DNA of 57,957 bases from DASZCR01 sp035942915. GTDB taxonomy: Bacteria; Acidobacteriota; Blastocatellia; Pyrinomonadales; Pyrinomonadaceae. Made by a program: the position numbers and the translations under genes. The notes below the pieces were generated by a model. The model ran no database searches. It worked only from the letters and a program-made list of their open reading frames with translations, and had not been told where the DNA came from. Of this stretch, positions 26,261-35,719 are shown piece after piece (positions within the stretch are counted from its first letter, which is position 1; each line of letters opens with the position of its first letter). The stretch lies in NCBI GenBank assembly GCA_035942915.1, contig DASZCR010000271.1, positions 1-57,957 of the forward strand. The letters are read 5' to 3'.

Positions 26261-27721
26261 GTGATGCTATTCATCGAAAGTAGAGTTTGCGAACAGGGCG
26301 TTGACGCCGCGTCGCGCACCTTTGTCCTCGACAAATTGCAGGAGCAGGGGCTTACGCCTCTGATTCGCACGACGCGTCTGGCCTGCTACGAGCAGGCTTT
26401 GCTCGCCCCTGAGCGCACGGCCGAGATGGAGCGACAGATGGCCGCGTTGACCGACGCAGGGGCAGACGCGCCATACGTGCGCGGCGACCTTTTCTGCTTT
26501 GAAGACCACGCGCTCTATCTCATCTTCGGCGGCGCAGAGGACGGCGTGCGCGCCTCGACCGTCCGCGCGGGCATCATCCACCACGCCGAGACGCGCGAGC
26601 CGACGGAAAAACTCGACGCCTTCTGTCGCGCTCTCTCGGATGTCTTCCTGCTCGCCGTCCACGCAGACGCCGCCAACTCCTCGACTGCCGGGAGCGCGGC
26701 TCCCATCAACTTCGTCTGGCGCAGGCGGGAGGAGGATGTGCCTGCCAGTTTCGCGCGCTTCTCGGCTGAGGCAGGGGCGGGCGAAACGCGTGAGGGCGTC
26801 GAAGCGTCGGAGCGGCTGCGCGCCGTAGAGATTCTGGAAGACGCGGAGGCGCGCAGATTCCTGCGTCGTCTGAGCGACGCGCAGACCGAAGGGCGAACGG
26901 CCGACATGTTGGTCGGAGCGACCGGGACGGGCGAACACGCCTCGGAAGACTTCATCGGTCGTCTGTCGGGCGCGGGACTCGTCAAGCGCGAACTGCTCGT
27001 TAGCTGCCGCAAGGCGGGGCGCTCGCTCTTCCGTCTGCCGTCGGCCGATGCGCTGGCCGTGCTGACGGCGAGCGGCGCGGTCTGTAGCGAATGCGGCACG
27101 GCTCTGGCCGACGAGCGGGCAGAAGAGTTGGTGACGCCGACGGCGACCGCGACGGGGATGCTCAAGGATGGCGCGTGGCTCGTCAGCCGGATGCGTTCGT
27201 CGCTCGTCGAGTTGGGTGTGCCGGAGCGCGCCGTCGCCGTGCGTCCTGCGGGTGGCGAGACGGAGGCGCAACTGATGGCGCACGTCTGCGGCGAGCCTTT
27301 CCTCTTTATCCTGCGCGACGGCGACGTGTCGCTCGCGCAGGCGCGACGCGCGCTCGACTTGGAGGCCGAAACGGAAGCCTCTCATCTGGTCGTCGTCGCG
27401 ACGGGTAAGATTCAGGACGAGGCGCGTGCGCGTCTGCGCGAGCATGCGCGGCGGCGTGCGCGTGCGGGCGGCGGCGGTGGCGTCGAGATGATTCTGGTCG
27501 AGGGCGTCGAGGTGGCGGCTACGGAACTGCGGCAGGCGCTCGAACGCGTCTCGCAGAACGCGCTTTCGGCCGAACTCTACGAACTCGATGCGAGCCTCGG
27601 CCTCAGCGCAGGTCATCTCATCGCCACGCGTTTCCGACTCGTCCAACCGCGCACGACCGGACTCAAAGACCTCGCCGCCTCTGCCGCCGGAGCACTCGCC
27701 GGGAGCCTCCGCGAAATATAG
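26261..27721 (+). CDS. Uncharacterised protein with possible degenerate Mrr-like nuclease fold
   Basis: About 486 aa, no signal peptide or membrane segment. The GTG at 26261 is chosen for the AGAGGGAG 8 nt upstream; GTG 26204 and ATG 26264 are alternatives. The N-terminal 180 residues are unrecognised. A middle stretch (DFIGRLSGAGLVKRELL...LFRLPS) looks like a winged helix, followed by a lone CSEC pair. The C-terminal part (EAQLMAHVCGEPFLFILRDGDVS, then HLVVVATGKIQDEARARL and VEMILVEG) has the rhythm of Mrr-type restriction-nuclease folds. ILRDG replaces the expected E-x-K, so it may be non-catalytic. This is inference only; no function assigned. Confidence 0.7.
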   Translation: MMLFIESRVCEQGVDAASRTFVLDKLQEQGLTPLIRTTRLACYEQALLAPERTAEMERQMAALTDAGADAPYVRGDLFCFEDHALYLIFGGAEDGVRASTVRAGIIHHAETREPTEKLDAFCRALSDVFLLAVHADAANSSTAGSAAPINFVWRRREEDVPASFARFSAEAGAGETREGVEASERLRAVEILEDAEARRFLRRLSDAQTEGRTADMLVGATGTGEHASEDFIGRLSGAGLVKRELLVSCRKAGRSLFRLPSADALAVLTASGAVCSECGTALADERAEELVTPTATATGMLKDGAWLVSRMRSSLVELGVPERAVAVRPAGGETEAQLMAHVCGEPFLFILRDGDVSLAQARRALDLEAETEASHLVVVATGKIQDEARARLREHARRRARAGGGGGVEMILVEGVEVAATELRQALERVSQNALSAELYELDASLGLSAGHLIATRFRLVQPRTTGLKDLAASAAGALAGSLREI

Positions 27722-27742
27722 AAAAGCAGAAAGCAGAGCACA

Positions 27743-27796
27743 GACAGCGTTAGACGGTTCGAAACAGTTCGAGTGTTTCGACCGTCTAACGCTGTC
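27743..27796. terminator. Long hairpin, probable terminator
   Basis: A 22-bp stem (GACAGCGTTAGACGG and beyond, one bulged T) around GTTCGAGT, followed by GGCCTTCTGTT. It is located just after the 486-aa gene. Confidence 0.65.
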
Positions 27797-27932
27797 GGCC
27801 TTCTGTTATCCTCCGCGTCGGTCGGTGTGGTTAGCCACGTTATGCTGCCAGCGCGCCGGGCGCATGCTCCGCCTCGACGCAAGCGCGCTTTCGCGCAGGC
27901 GTTCATGAGTTGGCAGAGGAGGTGCCACAGAG

Positions 27933-28670
27933 ATGAGTAGCGAAAGAAACGGACAGATTTTCAATGCGGGATTCGCGCTGGCCGTCGGGCTGGTGCTCGC
28001 CTCAATCGTCTTCGCGTGGGCTTACACGCGCACCAAGAGCGTCGACCAGACCATCACCGTCACGGGTTCTGCGCGCAAGCGCATCAAGTCGGACTTGATA
28101 GTCTGGCGCGCCAATGTCTCATATCAATCGGGGCAACTCTCAGAGGCTTACAACTCGCTCAAGGACAAAGTGCCGCGCGTCAAAGCCTACCTCGTCTCAA
28201 AAGGCATCCCCGAAGAGCAGATAGTCGTCTCCTCTGTCTCGACGCGCACCACGCAGGCCAAAGACGACGAGGGACAAGAGACCGGGCAGATTAGCAGCTA
28301 CGTGATGAGCCAGAGTCTCGAAGTGCGCTCGAACGACGTGGAGAAAATCGCGCGCATTTCGCGCGAGGTGACGGAACTGATTGACCAGGGCATCCTGCTC
28401 GAATCGCAAGCGCCCGAATATCACTACACGAAACTCGGCGACCTCAAGATACAGATGCTCTCCGAGGCGTCGAAGGACGCGAAGGCGCGTGCGCAGCAGA
28501 TAGCGCAGAGCACGGGCAGCGATGTCGGCAGCGTGCGCTCGGCCAAGATGGGCGTCATGCAAATCACTCCGGCCGACTCCAACGAAGTCTCCGATTACGG
28601 GATGAACGATACGACCTCGCTCGAAAAGGACATCACGGCCGTCGTCAACGTCAGCTTCGCGATAGACTGA
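27933..28670 (+). CDS. SIMPL domain-containing (DUF541) membrane-anchored protein
   Basis: A 245-aa protein with one N-terminal membrane segment (residues 11-30) and a large extracytoplasmic SIMPL domain. TITVTGSARKRIKSDLIVW opens the domain, IPEEQIVVSSVST is typical of the family, and the C-terminal DITAVVNVSFAID forms its closing strand. The family includes periplasmic proteins linked to oxidative-stress tolerance, but the mechanism is not settled. It is followed by a strong terminator and is probably monocistronic. Confidence 0.88.
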   Translation: MSSERNGQIFNAGFALAVGLVLASIVFAWAYTRTKSVDQTITVTGSARKRIKSDLIVWRANVSYQSGQLSEAYNSLKDKVPRVKAYLVSKGIPEEQIVVSSVSTRTTQAKDDEGQETGQISSYVMSQSLEVRSNDVEKIARISREVTELIDQGILLESQAPEYHYTKLGDLKIQMLSEASKDAKARAQQIAQSTGSDVGSVRSAKMGVMQITPADSNEVSDYGMNDTTSLEKDITAVVNVSFAID

Positions 28671-28698
28671 CCCGGCCGACGAAAATTTGTGAGAGAAG

Positions 28699-28740
28699 AG
28701 AGCGCGCCCGCGTCACTTACGTAGGGCGCGCTCTTTCTCT
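28699..28740 (+). terminator. Intrinsic terminator after the SIMPL gene
   Basis: AGAGCGCGCCC (28699-28709) pairs with GGGCGCGCTCT (28724-28734), followed by TTCTCT. The downstream gap contains TTGACA (28808-28813), a possible -35 element for the next gene; its -10 box is unclear. Confidence 0.75.
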
Positions 28741-28892
28741 GCCTGCCGCCTCGTGCGAACGGATTCAGTCCGGCGAGGGCAATTTGACGAGCCGCCCGAT
28801 TTAGGTGTTGACAACCCCGTGCGCGCCGCGCGAATCTTAAAGGCGCTCCTCGCGCGAATTGTGCGAGCCATCCCGGAAGGTATAACCAGAAG

Positions 28893-30260
28893 ATGAAAAA
28901 CCGCTCGTTGTTCCTACTCGTTTCGACGCTCGTCGTCTTTGCGCCGTCCGTCTATGCGCAGACGCAGGAATCGGCCGCTCCGCAGACCACTTACACGCGC
29001 CCGCGCGTCATCAACCCGACGCAGACCACAGGAGGCCAGCAGCCGCAGACGCCGCCGACGCAAACGGCCGCGCCGCAAGCCACGCCCGCACCCGCGACAC
29101 ACTCGACGGGCGGCGCGTCTGTGCAGACGAACGGCACAACGCCTGCTCCGTCTGCGACGAGCGCGCCGGTCTCCGTGCCGACGCTCGGTGCGGCCACGCC
29201 CACGCTCTTTCCGCCCGTGCCTTTGCAGCCCGCGCAGCCGCTCCCGCTCTCGAAGTTTCGCGCGCGCTCTCAGGAAGCGCAGCGCCTCTTGAAGTCGCGC
29301 GTTTCGATGACGGCCTCGACGCCCTCGACCGCCTTCGTCACCGTCGCCGCGCTCGACCATGACACGTCGCAGATTCACACCATCACGCTGCTCAAGGAGA
29401 ACTTCCTCCGGCGCGGCGCGGAGATGTGGCTGACGACATCGGCCGGGCTTCCCGTGCGGATGCAGGTCGTGCGCTCGAACTTCGTCAACACGGCGCTCGT
29501 CATCTCGGACGCGAAGGGACGGCAGTTGACGCCGCTCGTCGTCCAGTATCCGATTGAGAAGTTCGGACACTACCGCGAGATGGCCTACTACACGTCGGCG
29601 CACCCGTCTCTGATGACGCCCGAACTCGTCAAGAGCGGTCAGGCTTACGTCCGCACGATGCTCGACCTCGCGGCCAAGCGCCTGCACGACAAGGGCAAGG
29701 TTATCTCTCCGAAGATAGTCGATATCGCCGAGCGACTCTGCATCGTCGAGCACGTCGACCACGACCGCTTCCGACGCGAAGACCGCGCCGCGCTCTACAA
29801 CGAGGTGTACGCGCTCTTCGCCTTGAACGAGTTGGACACCTATCGCTACTCGGTCAGTTCGGCCGGGGCGGGCGGCATGGTGCAGATGATTCCTTCGACC
29901 TACCAGATGCTCAGGCGTCTGCACCCGACCGTCGGCCTCAACCCGGACTTCGTCGCAGGGATGCGCAATCATGGCAACGCGCTCGAAGCGATGCTCCTGC
30001 ACATGCAGGACAACTGGAACACGTTGCTGTTGAGTCCTGAAGCCAACGAGGCGCTCGCCAGCGGCATTGCGACGCAGCCCGAACTGGTCGCCGCCGGTTA
30101 CAACTCGAACTCGGCGCGGCTGCCCGGCTACATCCGTCGCGGCGGCGCGTCTTGGCGCGTGCTCATCCCGCGCGAGACGCAGATGTACCTGCAAATCTAT
30201 AAGTCGGTCGAAAGCCTCGTCCAGTTCAAGTCGCGCACCGAGGGCGCAACCAAAAACTAA
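28893..30260 (+). CDS. Secreted lytic transglycosylase-like protein
   Basis: A 455-aa protein with a signal peptide (cleavage near VYAQ, residue 23). A disordered Pro/Thr/Ala/Gln-rich segment covers residues 25-115, and a middle domain covers about 130-250. The C-terminal SLT-like domain has the likely catalytic Glu in FALNELDTYRYS, then SSAGAGGMVQMIPSTY, matching the ES...S..GA.GLMQ pattern of soluble lytic transglycosylases. Later NGNALEAMLL-type helices and AAGYNSNSARLPGY fit the fold. It is predicted to cleave peptidoglycan glycan strands in the periplasm. A perfect 21-bp inverted repeat follows it. Confidence 0.85.
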   Translation: MKNRSLFLLVSTLVVFAPSVYAQTQESAAPQTTYTRPRVINPTQTTGGQQPQTPPTQTAAPQATPAPATHSTGGASVQTNGTTPAPSATSAPVSVPTLGAATPTLFPPVPLQPAQPLPLSKFRARSQEAQRLLKSRVSMTASTPSTAFVTVAALDHDTSQIHTITLLKENFLRRGAEMWLTTSAGLPVRMQVVRSNFVNTALVISDAKGRQLTPLVVQYPIEKFGHYREMAYYTSAHPSLMTPELVKSGQAYVRTMLDLAAKRLHDKGKVISPKIVDIAERLCIVEHVDHDRFRREDRAALYNEVYALFALNELDTYRYSVSSAGAGGMVQMIPSTYQMLRRLHPTVGLNPDFVAGMRNHGNALEAMLLHMQDNWNTLLLSPEANEALASGIATQPELVAAGYNSNSARLPGYIRRGGASWRVLIPRETQMYLQIYKSVESLVQFKSRTEGATKN

Positions 30261-30274
30261 AACGACGCGCTTTT

Positions 30275-30325
30275 AAACTTTGCGCCTTTGCGTGAGATGA
30301 AGTTTCACGCAAAGGCGCAAAGTTT
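30275..30325. repeat. Perfect 21-bp inverted repeat (CTTTGCG units)
   Basis: AAACTTTGCGCCTTTGCGTG pairs exactly with its complement around GATGAAGTT. The arms hold two CTTTGCG units. It lies between two convergent genes, so it is probably a terminator. It is related in sequence to the repeat at 12752-12830. Confidence 0.8.
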
Positions 30326-30337
30326 TTGACGTTGCTG

Positions 30338-31237
30338 TTAGTTTGGTCGGACGGTTTTGGTCTGTGCTTCTGCGATGACCTGACGGATGGCTGCGATGAC
30401 AAGTTCGGGCTGGTCTTGATGGATGAAGTGGCCGCTTTTTTCGGCTATCACCTGCCGACCTTTGCGCGAGCGGCCGACCAGTTCTTTCTGTAGTTCCAGA
30501 TGCAGTTGATAATACTTGGGAGCGAGCGCCGGAGTTGTATAATCCTCGGCTCTGTACGGGATGCCCTGCGTGAGAACGACGAGCGGAATGTCTGCGCGCC
30601 AGTTGAGAGCGTTCATCAGAGGCCGAAGCGCGCAGGTGTCAATCGCCTCGCCACCCTGTACTTTGAGGTCTTCCGGCCGCGCCGTCCGCAGCAACTCCTT
30701 CAACATCTCCTGCGGCATCAACGCCACGCCACGGTCGGCCTCATCCTCGTGCGCCGAATCGACGAGCACCATGCCGACCACTTCCGCAGGGTAATAACTG
30801 GCGTAGACCCGCGCCAGCATCCCGCCCAGAGAGTGACCGACGAGGACGTAAGGCGCAGGCACTTTGGCCGCCGCCAGAAGCGCGTGCAACTCCTCCGTGA
30901 CGGCGACGACCGTGCGCGGCGACGCGGGCGCGGGCTGACTCGCGCCGAGACCCGCACGGTCGTAAGAGCAGACGCGTGTGAACTTCAAGACCTCCGGTTG
31001 AACCTTCGACCAGACCGAAGCGTCGCTCCCGAAACCCGATTCGAGCACGACGGTCGGACTTCCTGAGACGCGCTCTCCCATGCAGTTGAGACGCAGCCGC
31101 CGCCCTCCGACCTCGACCATCTGTCCGGCGGTCTGTGAAGACCCGTCGGCCTGATTTCCCCCGACTTGCGCTGAGGCGCACCCGGCCGACGCGACGGCGC
31201 ACACAGCCATCAGCAGAAGCCTTCCCGCGACGTGCAT
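30338..31237 (-). CDS. Lipoprotein alpha/beta hydrolase
   Basis: A 299-aa protein with a lipoprotein signal (VASAGC, Cys at residue 20), so probably attached to a membrane. The alpha/beta-hydrolase core has the oxyanion region VVLESGFGSDASVW, CSYDRAGLGAS, the nucleophile elbow VGHSLGGMLAR and a late histidine in KSGHFIHQDQPELV. The acid is probably in the LVDSAHEDEAD or later loop. The substrate is unknown; esterases and haloperoxidase-like enzymes share these features. Convergent with the transglycosylase gene. Confidence 0.88.
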   Translation of the reverse strand: MHVAGRLLLMAVCAVASAGCASAQVGGNQADGSSQTAGQMVEVGGRRLRLNCMGERVSGSPTVVLESGFGSDASVWSKVQPEVLKFTRVCSYDRAGLGASQPAPASPRTVVAVTEELHALLAAAKVPAPYVLVGHSLGGMLARVYASYYPAEVVGMVLVDSAHEDEADRGVALMPQEMLKELLRTARPEDLKVQGGEAIDTCALRPLMNALNWRADIPLVVLTQGIPYRAEDYTTPALAPKYYQLHLELQKELVGRSRKGRQVIAEKSGHFIHQDQPELVIAAIRQVIAEAQTKTVRPN

Positions 31238-31348
31238 CCTCTGTCTCCTCCTCTTCTTTCAAGGGTCGTGTTGAGGACAGACACCGGCGGCGCGCGAAAA
31301 GTTCCAGAGAGGCGTCGCGCGGGGGCGCGTGGCTAATCACAGAATTGG

Positions 31349-33235
31349 CTAATCGCCGAACTGTAGGCTGTCGCGCAAGGGCGCGTCCTTGATGGCCTCT
31401 TCGCGTGAGTCGTCTGCGTACTGCAACTTGTAGAGTCGCCAGTAGAGGCCGCGTGCGGTGAGCAACTCCTGATGCGACCCCTGTTCGCGGATTTCGCCGT
31501 GATGCATGACGATAATGCGGTCTGCGCGTTGGACGGTCGAGAGGCGATGCGCGATGACGATTGAGGTGCGGTCGCGCATCACGCGCTCGATGGCCTGCTG
31601 GATGAGTTGCTCGGTCTCTGTGTCGATAGAACTGGTCGCTTCGTCGAGAATCAGCAGCGCGGGGTCGAAGGCGAGAGCGCGCGCAAACGAGATGAGCTGC
31701 TTCTGACCGACCGAAAGCCCCGCGCCGCGCTCGCGCACCTCCGTCTCATACTTGCGCGGCAGGCGTTGGATGAAGTCGTCTGCACGCACCTCGCGCGCCG
31801 CCCAGTTGATGCGCTCGGCGTCTATCTCCTCACGCCCCAGACGGATGTTCGATTCGACCGTGCCGCTGAACAGGAACACGTCCTGCAAGACGACGGCGAA
31901 GTTCTCCCGCAGCGCCTTCAAGTCCCATTCGCGCACGTCAACGCCGTCAAGAAGAATCTGCCCGCGCGTCACGTCGTAGAAGCGCATGAGCAGATTCGTT
32001 ATCGTCGTCTTGCCGGAGCCTGTGTGGCCGACGAGCGCGATTGACTGACCCGGTTCGACCGTGAAGGAGACATCCTTCAAGACCCATTCTTCGCCCTTGT
32101 AGGCGAACCACACGTTGCGAAACTCGATGTGGCCGCGTGCGCGCCCGGCGCGACGCGGATGCTCCGGCGTCTGGATGGCAATAGGCTGGTCGAGCAGCCG
32201 GAAGATGCGATGCGAAGCGACCATCGCCGCCTGTAGGACGTTGTACTTGTCCGAGATTTCGCGGATGGGCTGAAAGAGTTGCTGCGAATACTGTATGAAG
32301 GCGACGAGCGCGCCGACGCTCAAGACCTCGTAGCCCGCAGAGTTCTGCATCACGCGCCAGCCGCCGTACCAGATAACGAGCGCGACGCCGACCGCGCCTA
32401 TCAGGTCAACGAGCGGAAAGAAGACCGCGTAGTAGAAGATGGTCTCGATGTGAGCGCGGCGATGGTCGTCGTTGATGGCGTGAAACTGCTGAAGAGACTT
32501 CTGCTCGCGGTTGAAGATTTGCACGGTCTGCGCGCCCGACAGGTGCTCTTGCAGGAAGGCGTTGATGCGCGCCAGTTTCGTGCGAACAAGGTCGTAACCG
32601 CGCCGCGCGTGTCGGCGAAACCACGTCGTCGCGGCAAAGAGCAACGGCACGGTGATGAGCGTGGCAAGCGTCAGACGCCAGTCCATCCAGAACATGATGG
32701 CAGCGATGGCGAAGATGGTCACCACGTCGCCCAGACCTTCGATGACGCCCGACGTGAACAGTTCATTGAGCGAGTCCACGTCCGAAGTGAGGCGCGTCAT
32801 CACGCGCCCGACGGGGTTGCGGTCGAAGTAGGCGACCTCCTGCCGTTGCAGCTTCGCGTAAATCTCTCCGCGCAGGTCGAACATCACACGCTGCCCGACC
32901 GATTGCAGCATCACGGCCTGAAAGTAGGAGACGAGGAAGTGCAGGAACTTGACGACGAGGAAGATGAGCGCGATGAGGCCAAGCCCCGTCAGACGCTCGT
33001 CATAACTCAACACCGCGCGCGCCTCTTCCACAGGGTTGATGTACCAATCAATCGCGTACTGAAAGAATTTCGGCTGAAGGACGCCGAGTCCGTTCGCCAA
33101 AAGCGTCAGCAGGAGCGCCGGGACGACGAGGTAGAAATAGGGTCGCAGATACTTCAAGAGGCGGCGCGCATGCCCCTTATCGAAGGACTTACCGAGTGCC
33201 TCCTCCTCATGAAATTGTTGGACGCTGGCAGACAT
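31349..33235 (-). CDS. ABC exporter half-transporter (membrane + ATPase domains)
   Basis: A 628-aa type IV ABC exporter subunit. It has six membrane segments in residues 30-330 and an ATPase domain after 370: Walker A GHTGSGKTT, signature LSVGQKQLISFARAL, Walker B LLILDEATSSIDTET, H-loop IAHRLS. All catalytic elements look intact; the signature has V in place of the usual second G. It is the downstream partner of 33760-35502, and together they resemble heterodimeric exporters of the MdlAB/TmrAB kind for lipids or drugs. The substrate cannot be read from sequence. Confidence 0.93.
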   Translation of the reverse strand: MSASVQQFHEEEALGKSFDKGHARRLLKYLRPYFYLVVPALLLTLLANGLGVLQPKFFQYAIDWYINPVEEARAVLSYDERLTGLGLIALIFLVVKFLHFLVSYFQAVMLQSVGQRVMFDLRGEIYAKLQRQEVAYFDRNPVGRVMTRLTSDVDSLNELFTSGVIEGLGDVVTIFAIAAIMFWMDWRLTLATLITVPLLFAATTWFRRHARRGYDLVRTKLARINAFLQEHLSGAQTVQIFNREQKSLQQFHAINDDHRRAHIETIFYYAVFFPLVDLIGAVGVALVIWYGGWRVMQNSAGYEVLSVGALVAFIQYSQQLFQPIREISDKYNVLQAAMVASHRIFRLLDQPIAIQTPEHPRRAGRARGHIEFRNVWFAYKGEEWVLKDVSFTVEPGQSIALVGHTGSGKTTITNLLMRFYDVTRGQILLDGVDVREWDLKALRENFAVVLQDVFLFSGTVESNIRLGREEIDAERINWAAREVRADDFIQRLPRKYETEVRERGAGLSVGQKQLISFARALAFDPALLILDEATSSIDTETEQLIQQAIERVMRDRTSIVIAHRLSTVQRADRIIVMHHGEIREQGSHQELLTARGLYWRLYKLQYADDSREEAIKDAPLRDSLQFGD

Positions 33236-33262
33236 TCTTTCGTGTCACGCTTTCCTAAATCA

Positions 33263-33730
33263 TCACGCCGCCGCGTTTCGGTCGGCCGTCTTGTACGAGG
33301 CCGCAAGCAACTGCTCGCGGCGCGGGAAGTGCAGGAGGTCGCCGACGGCGGCGAGGACAAACAGCGCGTACGCATAAGGGTTGCCTTCGATGAGCAACCC
33401 TATCAGGCCGAGCAGCGCCCCGACCTCGCACATCACGAGGGCGATGATGAGCGCCTGCTGTACGAGCGCCGGGTTCTGCTCTCGCTCCGCTTTCGACTGA
33501 AGCACGCGTCTGACGACGAACGACGCAGCCAACGAGGCGACGCCAGCCGCGAAGAAGAGAAGCAACAGGTTCGAGAATCCCGTCGCCGCATCTTCCTCCG
33601 TCTCTCTCGACCGTGCCGTCAGGTATCCGAAGAGCGCGAACACGCCGATGTTAGCCAGAAACGTGATGCAGAGGATACGCAACGTCTGTAAGCGTTGCTC
33701 GACGGTCGCAGGCTTTCCGGTCTGTGTCAT
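33263..33730 (-). CDS. Small four-helix membrane protein between two ABC exporter genes
   Basis: 155 aa from the ATG at 33730 (MTQTGKPATVEQRLQTLRIL). The reading frame upstream of that is Arg-rich and not gene-like. Four hydrophobic segments are visible: ILCITFLANIGVFALFGYL, LLLLFFAAGVASLAASFVV, ALIIALVMCEVGALLGLIGL and YAYALFVLAAVGDLLHF. No family was recognised. Gaps to the two exporter genes are 27-29 nt, so the three form one operon. It may be an accessory subunit or an unrelated passenger. Confidence 0.8.
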   Translation of the reverse strand: MTQTGKPATVEQRLQTLRILCITFLANIGVFALFGYLTARSRETEEDAATGFSNLLLLFFAAGVASLAASFVVRRVLQSKAEREQNPALVQQALIIALVMCEVGALLGLIGLLIEGNPYAYALFVLAAVGDLLHFPRREQLLAASYKTADRNAAA

Positions 33731-33759
33731 AGCGCGTGCCTCCGGCGTGTGGCGGCCTC

Positions 33760-35502
33760 CTAACTCGCCGCCAGTTCCTCTTCCAACAGTTGCCGCTCGT
33801 AGAGGTCTGCGTACTCGCCGCCGCGCGCGAGCAGTTCTTCGTGCGTGCCCTGTTCGACGATGCGACCGTGTTCGAGAACGCAAATCAGGTCTGCATCACG
33901 CACGGTCGAGATGCGGTGCGAGACGATGAGACTCGTCCGTTCGCGCATCACGCCGCGCAGTTGCGCGAGTATCTTCTCCTCCGTGTAAGTATCGACGGCC
34001 GAGAGCGCATCGTCGAGGATGAGTATCTGCGGCTGTCGCAGGACGGCGCGGGCAATCGCCGTGCGCTGCTTCTGCCCGCCGGAGAGCGTGATGCCGCGCT
34101 CTCCGACCATCGTCTCGAACCCTTCGGGGAAACTGCGGATGTCATCCGTCAGCCCGGCAATCTCGGCCGCCCACTCCACATCTGCGCGCTCGGCCTGCTC
34201 GACGCCGAAGGCGATGTTCTCGGCCAGCGTGTCGCTGAAGAGGAAAGTCTCCTGCGGGACGTAGCCGATTGAGGCGCGCAACTGCGCGAGCGGGTAATCG
34301 CGCACCGAGATGCCGTCGATGAAGACCGTCTCCGGCGGCGCTTCGATGACGCGCGGGATGAGATTCATCAGAGTCGATTTGCCCGAACCCGTGCGCCCGA
34401 CGAAGGCGACCGTCTGTCCTGCCTCAATCGTCAGGTTGATATCTTTGAGCACCGGCTCGGCTTCGGGGCTGTAGGAGAACGTTAGGTGACGCAACTCGAT
34501 GCGTCCGCGTATCGGCGGACGCTCCGTCACGCCCGGTGCGTCCGCTATCGACGGTTCGACCGAGAAGACGGAATTCATCCTCTTGAGGCTGGCCGTGCCG
34601 CGTTGGTAGAGATTGACGACGTAACCGAGCGCGATGAGCGGCCAGATAAGCGTCGTCAGATAGAGGTTGAACTCGACCACCTGCCCGACCGAAATCTCGC
34701 CGCGCACGGCCAGTCGCCCGCCGTACCAGAGAATCAGCACGTAGCCCAGACCGATGACGAATTGGAGCAGCGGTCTCATCATCGCAGAGATGCGGACGAG
34801 CGCCAGATTGCGCTCGGCATACTGCCGGTTGAGGTCTTTGAAGGCCGCTATCTCAGGCTCCTCCTGCGCGTAGGCGCGCACGACCCGGACGCCTGAAAAG
34901 TTCTCCTGCGCGCGCGCCGAAATCCGCGAGAAGAACTCCTGTATCTTCTCAAAGCGGACGTGTACTTGCTGGCCGAAGTACTTGACCGTCAGCGAGACGA
35001 GCGGCATCGTCACCAGCAGCAGCAACGTCAGACGCACGCTGATGCGCAGCATCAAAGGCACGATGATGAGCACGACGAAGACGGTCTGCAACGTGTACAT
35101 AATCATCGGCCCGGCCAACTGCCGGACGGCGGCGAGGTCGTTGGTGGCACGCGCCATCAGGTCGCCCGTGCGGTTCGCGTGGAAAAAGGAGAGCGGAAGC
35201 TTTTGCAGGTGCGCGTAGAAGTCTTGCCGCAGGTCGTATTCGATGTGGCGCGACATGTTGATGATGATGCGCCGTTGCAGAAAGAGGAAGATGCCGCTGA
35301 CGACGCGGACGCCGAGGATGAGGAGCGCGTAGCGCGTCAGCGTCGCCCATGAAATCTCCTCGCGCAGACGGTCAACGGCCGCGCCGACGAGCCAGGGAAC
35401 GAAGAGGCCGACGGCGACCGAAGCGAGAATACAGAGGATGCCCGCGACGAGAGACGTTTTATAAGGGCGAAAATAGCGCGCGAATTTTCTTAAATCGTGC
35501 AT
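33760..35502 (-). CDS. ABC exporter half-transporter (first of pair)
   Basis: About 580 aa, starting at MHDLRKFARYFRPYK (ATG 35502); a GTG 7 codons earlier is possible. Membrane domain first, then the ATPase: Walker A GRTGSGKST, signature LSGGQKQRTAIARAV, Walker B ILILDDALSAVDTYT (Asp where the catalytic Glu is normal) and H-loop VSHRIS. The D-D after Walker B suggests a non-catalytic or degenerate ATP site, as in heterodimeric exporters. This fits pairing with the downstream subunit, whose Walker B has Glu. Confidence 0.93.
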   Translation of the reverse strand: MHDLRKFARYFRPYKTSLVAGILCILASVAVGLFVPWLVGAAVDRLREEISWATLTRYALLILGVRVVSGIFLFLQRRIIINMSRHIEYDLRQDFYAHLQKLPLSFFHANRTGDLMARATNDLAAVRQLAGPMIMYTLQTVFVVLIIVPLMLRISVRLTLLLLVTMPLVSLTVKYFGQQVHVRFEKIQEFFSRISARAQENFSGVRVVRAYAQEEPEIAAFKDLNRQYAERNLALVRISAMMRPLLQFVIGLGYVLILWYGGRLAVRGEISVGQVVEFNLYLTTLIWPLIALGYVVNLYQRGTASLKRMNSVFSVEPSIADAPGVTERPPIRGRIELRHLTFSYSPEAEPVLKDINLTIEAGQTVAFVGRTGSGKSTLMNLIPRVIEAPPETVFIDGISVRDYPLAQLRASIGYVPQETFLFSDTLAENIAFGVEQAERADVEWAAEIAGLTDDIRSFPEGFETMVGERGITLSGGQKQRTAIARAVLRQPQILILDDALSAVDTYTEEKILAQLRGVMRERTSLIVSHRISTVRDADLICVLEHGRIVEQGTHEELLARGGEYADLYERQLLEEELAAS

Positions 35503-35719
35503 ACCGGGAAACCGCACAGACACGTCGCGCCTCGGCTCGAAGTCGGCGTGCCGGTCTCGCGTCTATGATGCGCGATTTCACCTGCAAAGCCAAACGCGGC
35601 GGCGTGGCGAACTGATTCCCGAAGTTTAACGGACGAAGGTCGCGAAAGTGTAAAGCCGATGTCAAAAGGGCTACGACGAAGGAAGGAGCGGCAAGGCAAG
35701 GCTCTGCGTGCAGAGGGCT

